Below, piece after piece: positions 62,072 to 64,000 of a DNA stretch of 64,000 bases. Within the stretch, counting starts at the first letter, position 1; each line of letters begins with the position of its first letter. The notes under the pieces are model-generated. The model saw only the letters and a list, made by a program, of their open reading frames with translations. It was not told the DNA's origin and ran no database searches. Made by a program: the position numbers and the translations under genes. The stretch covers positions 1 to 64,000 of the forward strand of contig JAJVIO010000035.1 in assembly GCA_022071975.1 (NCBI GenBank). Reading direction: 5' to 3'. This stretch comes from Planctomycetota bacterium. Its GTDB lineage: Bacteria; Planctomycetota; UBA8742; UBA2392.

Positions 62072-64000
62072 GTGACCGAACGCCGCCTGCAACTTCACAC
62101 GCTGATCCAGGCGTTCGAGAACGACAGCGTGCTCGCAGAGGCGCTGCATTACCCCGAAATCTCGCGGTTTGAGGCCACGCCGGCCAAGGCGCGCCGCGCC
62201 GTGCTGACCAACGCGCGCGGCCTGGCCGAGCGCAGCCCGCTGCTGGAGCTGTTCCGGCGCTGCTCGCCCTCAACGCCCGTGGCCCGCGAGTTCCGCGTTA
62301 CCCTGCCGCCCCCGCGCGAGTTGCCGCTCTGGAGTGAGCCCCTTGAGCTCAGCTTCCACGCGGCCGTCTTCGAGTTCCCCGGCGAGGCCTGGGCCGCGTA
62401 TTTCCCGGCGCTGCAGGTCGAAGTGATTGCGCCCGACGAGGCCGAGCTGAACCGCCGCGTGCCCGACGAGCTCAGGCTCGCGCTGCACCGCACACGCGCC
62501 GACGCCACGCTCTGGAACCTGGCGGCTCTGCAGCGCAGCCAGTCGCTCAGCATCGAAAGCGCAAAATTCACGGCCGACATCCCCACGCCCAAGGACCTGG
62601 CGATGCGCGAGGCGCGCGCGCCCAAGGAGCCCTCGGTGCTGGAGAACGTGGCCGTGGACCTCACCCAGCAGAAGCTGCAACAGGCCCACGAGTACGAGGC
62701 ACACGCGCGCCGCCTGGCTGAAGCGCTGTCTGAGCCCGGCCCGCAGAGCGTGCTGCTGGTGGGCCCCAGCGGTGTGGGCAAGACGGCCGTGTTCCATGAG
62801 CTGGTGCGCATGCGCCAGCATTACAGGTTCGGGCGCACGCCCTTCTGGGCGACCAGCGGCTCAAGGCTGGTGGCGGGCATGTCGGGCTTTGGCATGTGGC
62901 AGGAGCGCTGCGATAAGTTGCGCAAGGAAGCTTCTCGCACACGCGCCATCCTGCACCTCGGCAACCTGGTCGAGCTCATGGAAGTGGGCAAGGGCGTGAT
63001 GATCCAGCAGGGTATCGCCGGCTTCCTGCGCCCCTTCATCGCGCGCGGCGAGCTGCTGTGCGTGGTGGAGTGCACGCCCGAGCAACTGCCCATCATTGAA
63101 CGCCAGGACCCCCACCTGCTGGGTGTCTTCCACAAGCTGGAAATCACCGAGCCTGAGCCCGACACCGCGGCCGCCATCCTGCTTTCCGTGGCGCACGAAA
63201 TCTCGCAGGCCAAGGGGCGCGAGCTGATCGAGCTGCACACGCTCGAGACCATCGACCGCCTGCACCGCCGCTACGCCACCTACTCGGCCTACCCCGGCCG
63301 GCCGTTGCGTTTTCTGCGCAACCTGCTGGCCGACCGCGAGCAGCCCGCCACGGACGCCGACGTCTACGCCGCCTTTTCGCGCGAGACCGGCCTGCCGCGC
63401 CTGATGCTGGACAGCGCCTTGCCCATGCAACCGGGGCCCGTGCAGCAGTTCTTCACTGAGCGCATCATCGGCCAGCCGGGCGCCATCGGGCTGGTCACCG
63501 ACCTGCTCGCCACGGTCAAGGCCGGCCTGTCGCGCCCGCGCAAGCCCCTGGCCAGCCTGCTGTTCGTCGGCCCCACCGGCGTGGGCAAAACCGAGACCAG
63601 CAAGGCGCTGGCCGAGTTTCTGTTCAATGACCGGCGCCGCATCACCCGCTTCGACATGAGCGAGTACGCCAGCCCGGCCGCCGTGCAGCGGCTGATCGGC
63701 GGCGCATTCGGCGAAGAAGGCCTGCTGACCGCGCGCGTGCGCGAACAGCCGTTCGCCGTGCTGCTGTTCGACGAGTTCGAGAAGGCCCACCCGCTGTTCT
63801 TCGACCTGCTGCTGCAGGTGCTGGGCGAGGCGCGCCTTACGGACGCCGCCGGGCGCCTGGCCGACTTCAGCAACGCCGTGGTGATCATGACCAGCAACCT
63901 CGGCGCAGAGGGCTTCATGCAGGGCGCCATCGGCTTCGGCAAAAACGCGGCCGACGCCGCCGGCCACTTCACCCGCGCTCTGCGCGATTTCGTGAGGCCG
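62072..64000 (+). CDS. Divergent ClpA/B-type AAA+ ATPase with two NBDs (partial, runs off the end)
   Basis: At least 643 residues from a GTG at 62072; no stop within the window. N-terminal 210 residues are not the usual Clp_N repeats. NBD1 has Walker A GPSGVGKT (about 230) but the Walker B position reads AILHLGNLVEL (about 291), where the usual DE is missing, so NBD1 is probably not hydrolytic. NBD2 has GPTGVGKT (about 500) and AVLLFDEFEKAHP (about 562) intact, followed by VVIMTSNLG. The middle part has no long coiled-coil insertion. Related to Clp/Hsp100 unfoldases but a separate group. Confidence 0.8.
   Translation, partial: MTERRLQLHTLIQAFENDSVLAEALHYPEISRFEATPAKARRAVLTNARGLAERSPLLELFRRCSPSTPVAREFRVTLPPPRELPLWSEPLELSFHAAVFEFPGEAWAAYFPALQVEVIAPDEAELNRRVPDELRLALHRTRADATLWNLAALQRSQSLSIESAKFTADIPTPKDLAMREARAPKEPSVLENVAVDLTQQKLQQAHEYEAHARRLAEALSEPGPQSVLLVGPSGVGKTAVFHELVRMRQHYRFGRTPFWATSGSRLVAGMSGFGMWQERCDKLRKEASRTRAILHLGNLVELMEVGKGVMIQQGIAGFLRPFIARGELLCVVECTPEQLPIIERQDPHLLGVFHKLEITEPEPDTAAAILLSVAHEISQAKGRELIELHTLETIDRLHRRYATYSAYPGRPLRFLRNLLADREQPATDADVYAAFSRETGLPRLMLDSALPMQPGPVQQFFTERIIGQPGAIGLVTDLLATVKAGLSRPRKPLASLLFVGPTGVGKTETSKALAEFLFNDRRRITRFDMSEYASPAAVQRLIGGAFGEEGLLTARVREQPFAVLLFDEFEKAHPLFFDLLLQVLGEARLTDAAGRLADFSNAVVIMTSNLGAEGFMQGAIGFGKNAADAAGHFTRALRDFVRP

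Overview
The window is GC-rich DNA from a Gram-negative, outer-membrane-bearing bacterium. Evidence for this is a KdsA gene (Kdo for LPS), a porin-like beta-barrel, a DUF481 outer-membrane protein and at least six lipobox lipoproteins. No rRNA is present, so placement is inference only. The mix of a MA-type peptidase of DUF1570 type, EF-hand and P-domain exported proteins, Lys/Ala/Pro-rich tails, TPR/STAND regulators, BshB1-type deacetylase and CACGAAG-type spacer repeats is most reminiscent of Planctomycetota or a relative. The window is mostly chromosomal housekeeping with several mobile or accessory islands.

0-12 kb: VOC lipoprotein, fatty-acid desaturase, a VOC protein with a histone-H1-like tail, an HMA-like protein, a RAYT-type transposase sitting between two palindrome arrays, clpB behind a sigma-54-like promoter, a secreted metallopeptidase, a RIO kinase with an elaborate leader, a repeat-bearing lipoprotein and an XRE regulator with palindromic operators. 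12-18 kb: an NAD-type formate dehydrogenase. fdhB (NuoEF fusion) and fdhA (a selenoprotein with in-frame UGA and a SECIS-like hairpin) are separated by a three-gene, AT-richer cassette ending in a PemK/MazF-like gene. 18-25 kb: two exported proteins sharing a repeated domain, a LysM protein, a histidine kinase/response regulator pair and a DUF481 porin-like protein. 25-29 kb: a tRNA-Pro disrupted downstream by a palindromic element that carries a copy of the tRNA 3' part, then mtnA, two unknown genes and an rRNA methyltransferase.

29-38 kb: an operon HIT-CHAD-SixA-APC permease (the permease has a frameshift), then a DUF2344 gene and an RNase E/G gene whose S1 domain is split by a disordered insert. 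38-50 kb: MocR regulator, KdsA, TPR protein, BshB1-type deacetylase, metal-receptor-like protein, monohaem cytochrome lipoprotein and porin behind Fur-like boxes, P-domain lipoprotein, NadC and a lipoprotein with a frame-shifting heptamer repeat. 50-64 kb: a truncated ATPase-TPR gene, thiolase, tRNA-Phe (with the same palindromic element as tRNA-Pro), a rhomboid-like pseudoprotease, tRNA-Pro, hemB-yidD, a PP2C-STAND-TPR fusion, a secreted polycation, a radical SAM protein and the start of a divergent two-NBD Clp ATPase that runs off the end.

The two most unusual signals are (1) a non-coding multi-hairpin module abutting copies of the T-arm/3' end of two unrelated tRNAs, bounded by inverted copies of the T-arm, and (2) palindrome arrays ending in GTRGCA/TGCYAC, two of which bracket the RAYT gene while others supply the stop codons of three flanking genes.
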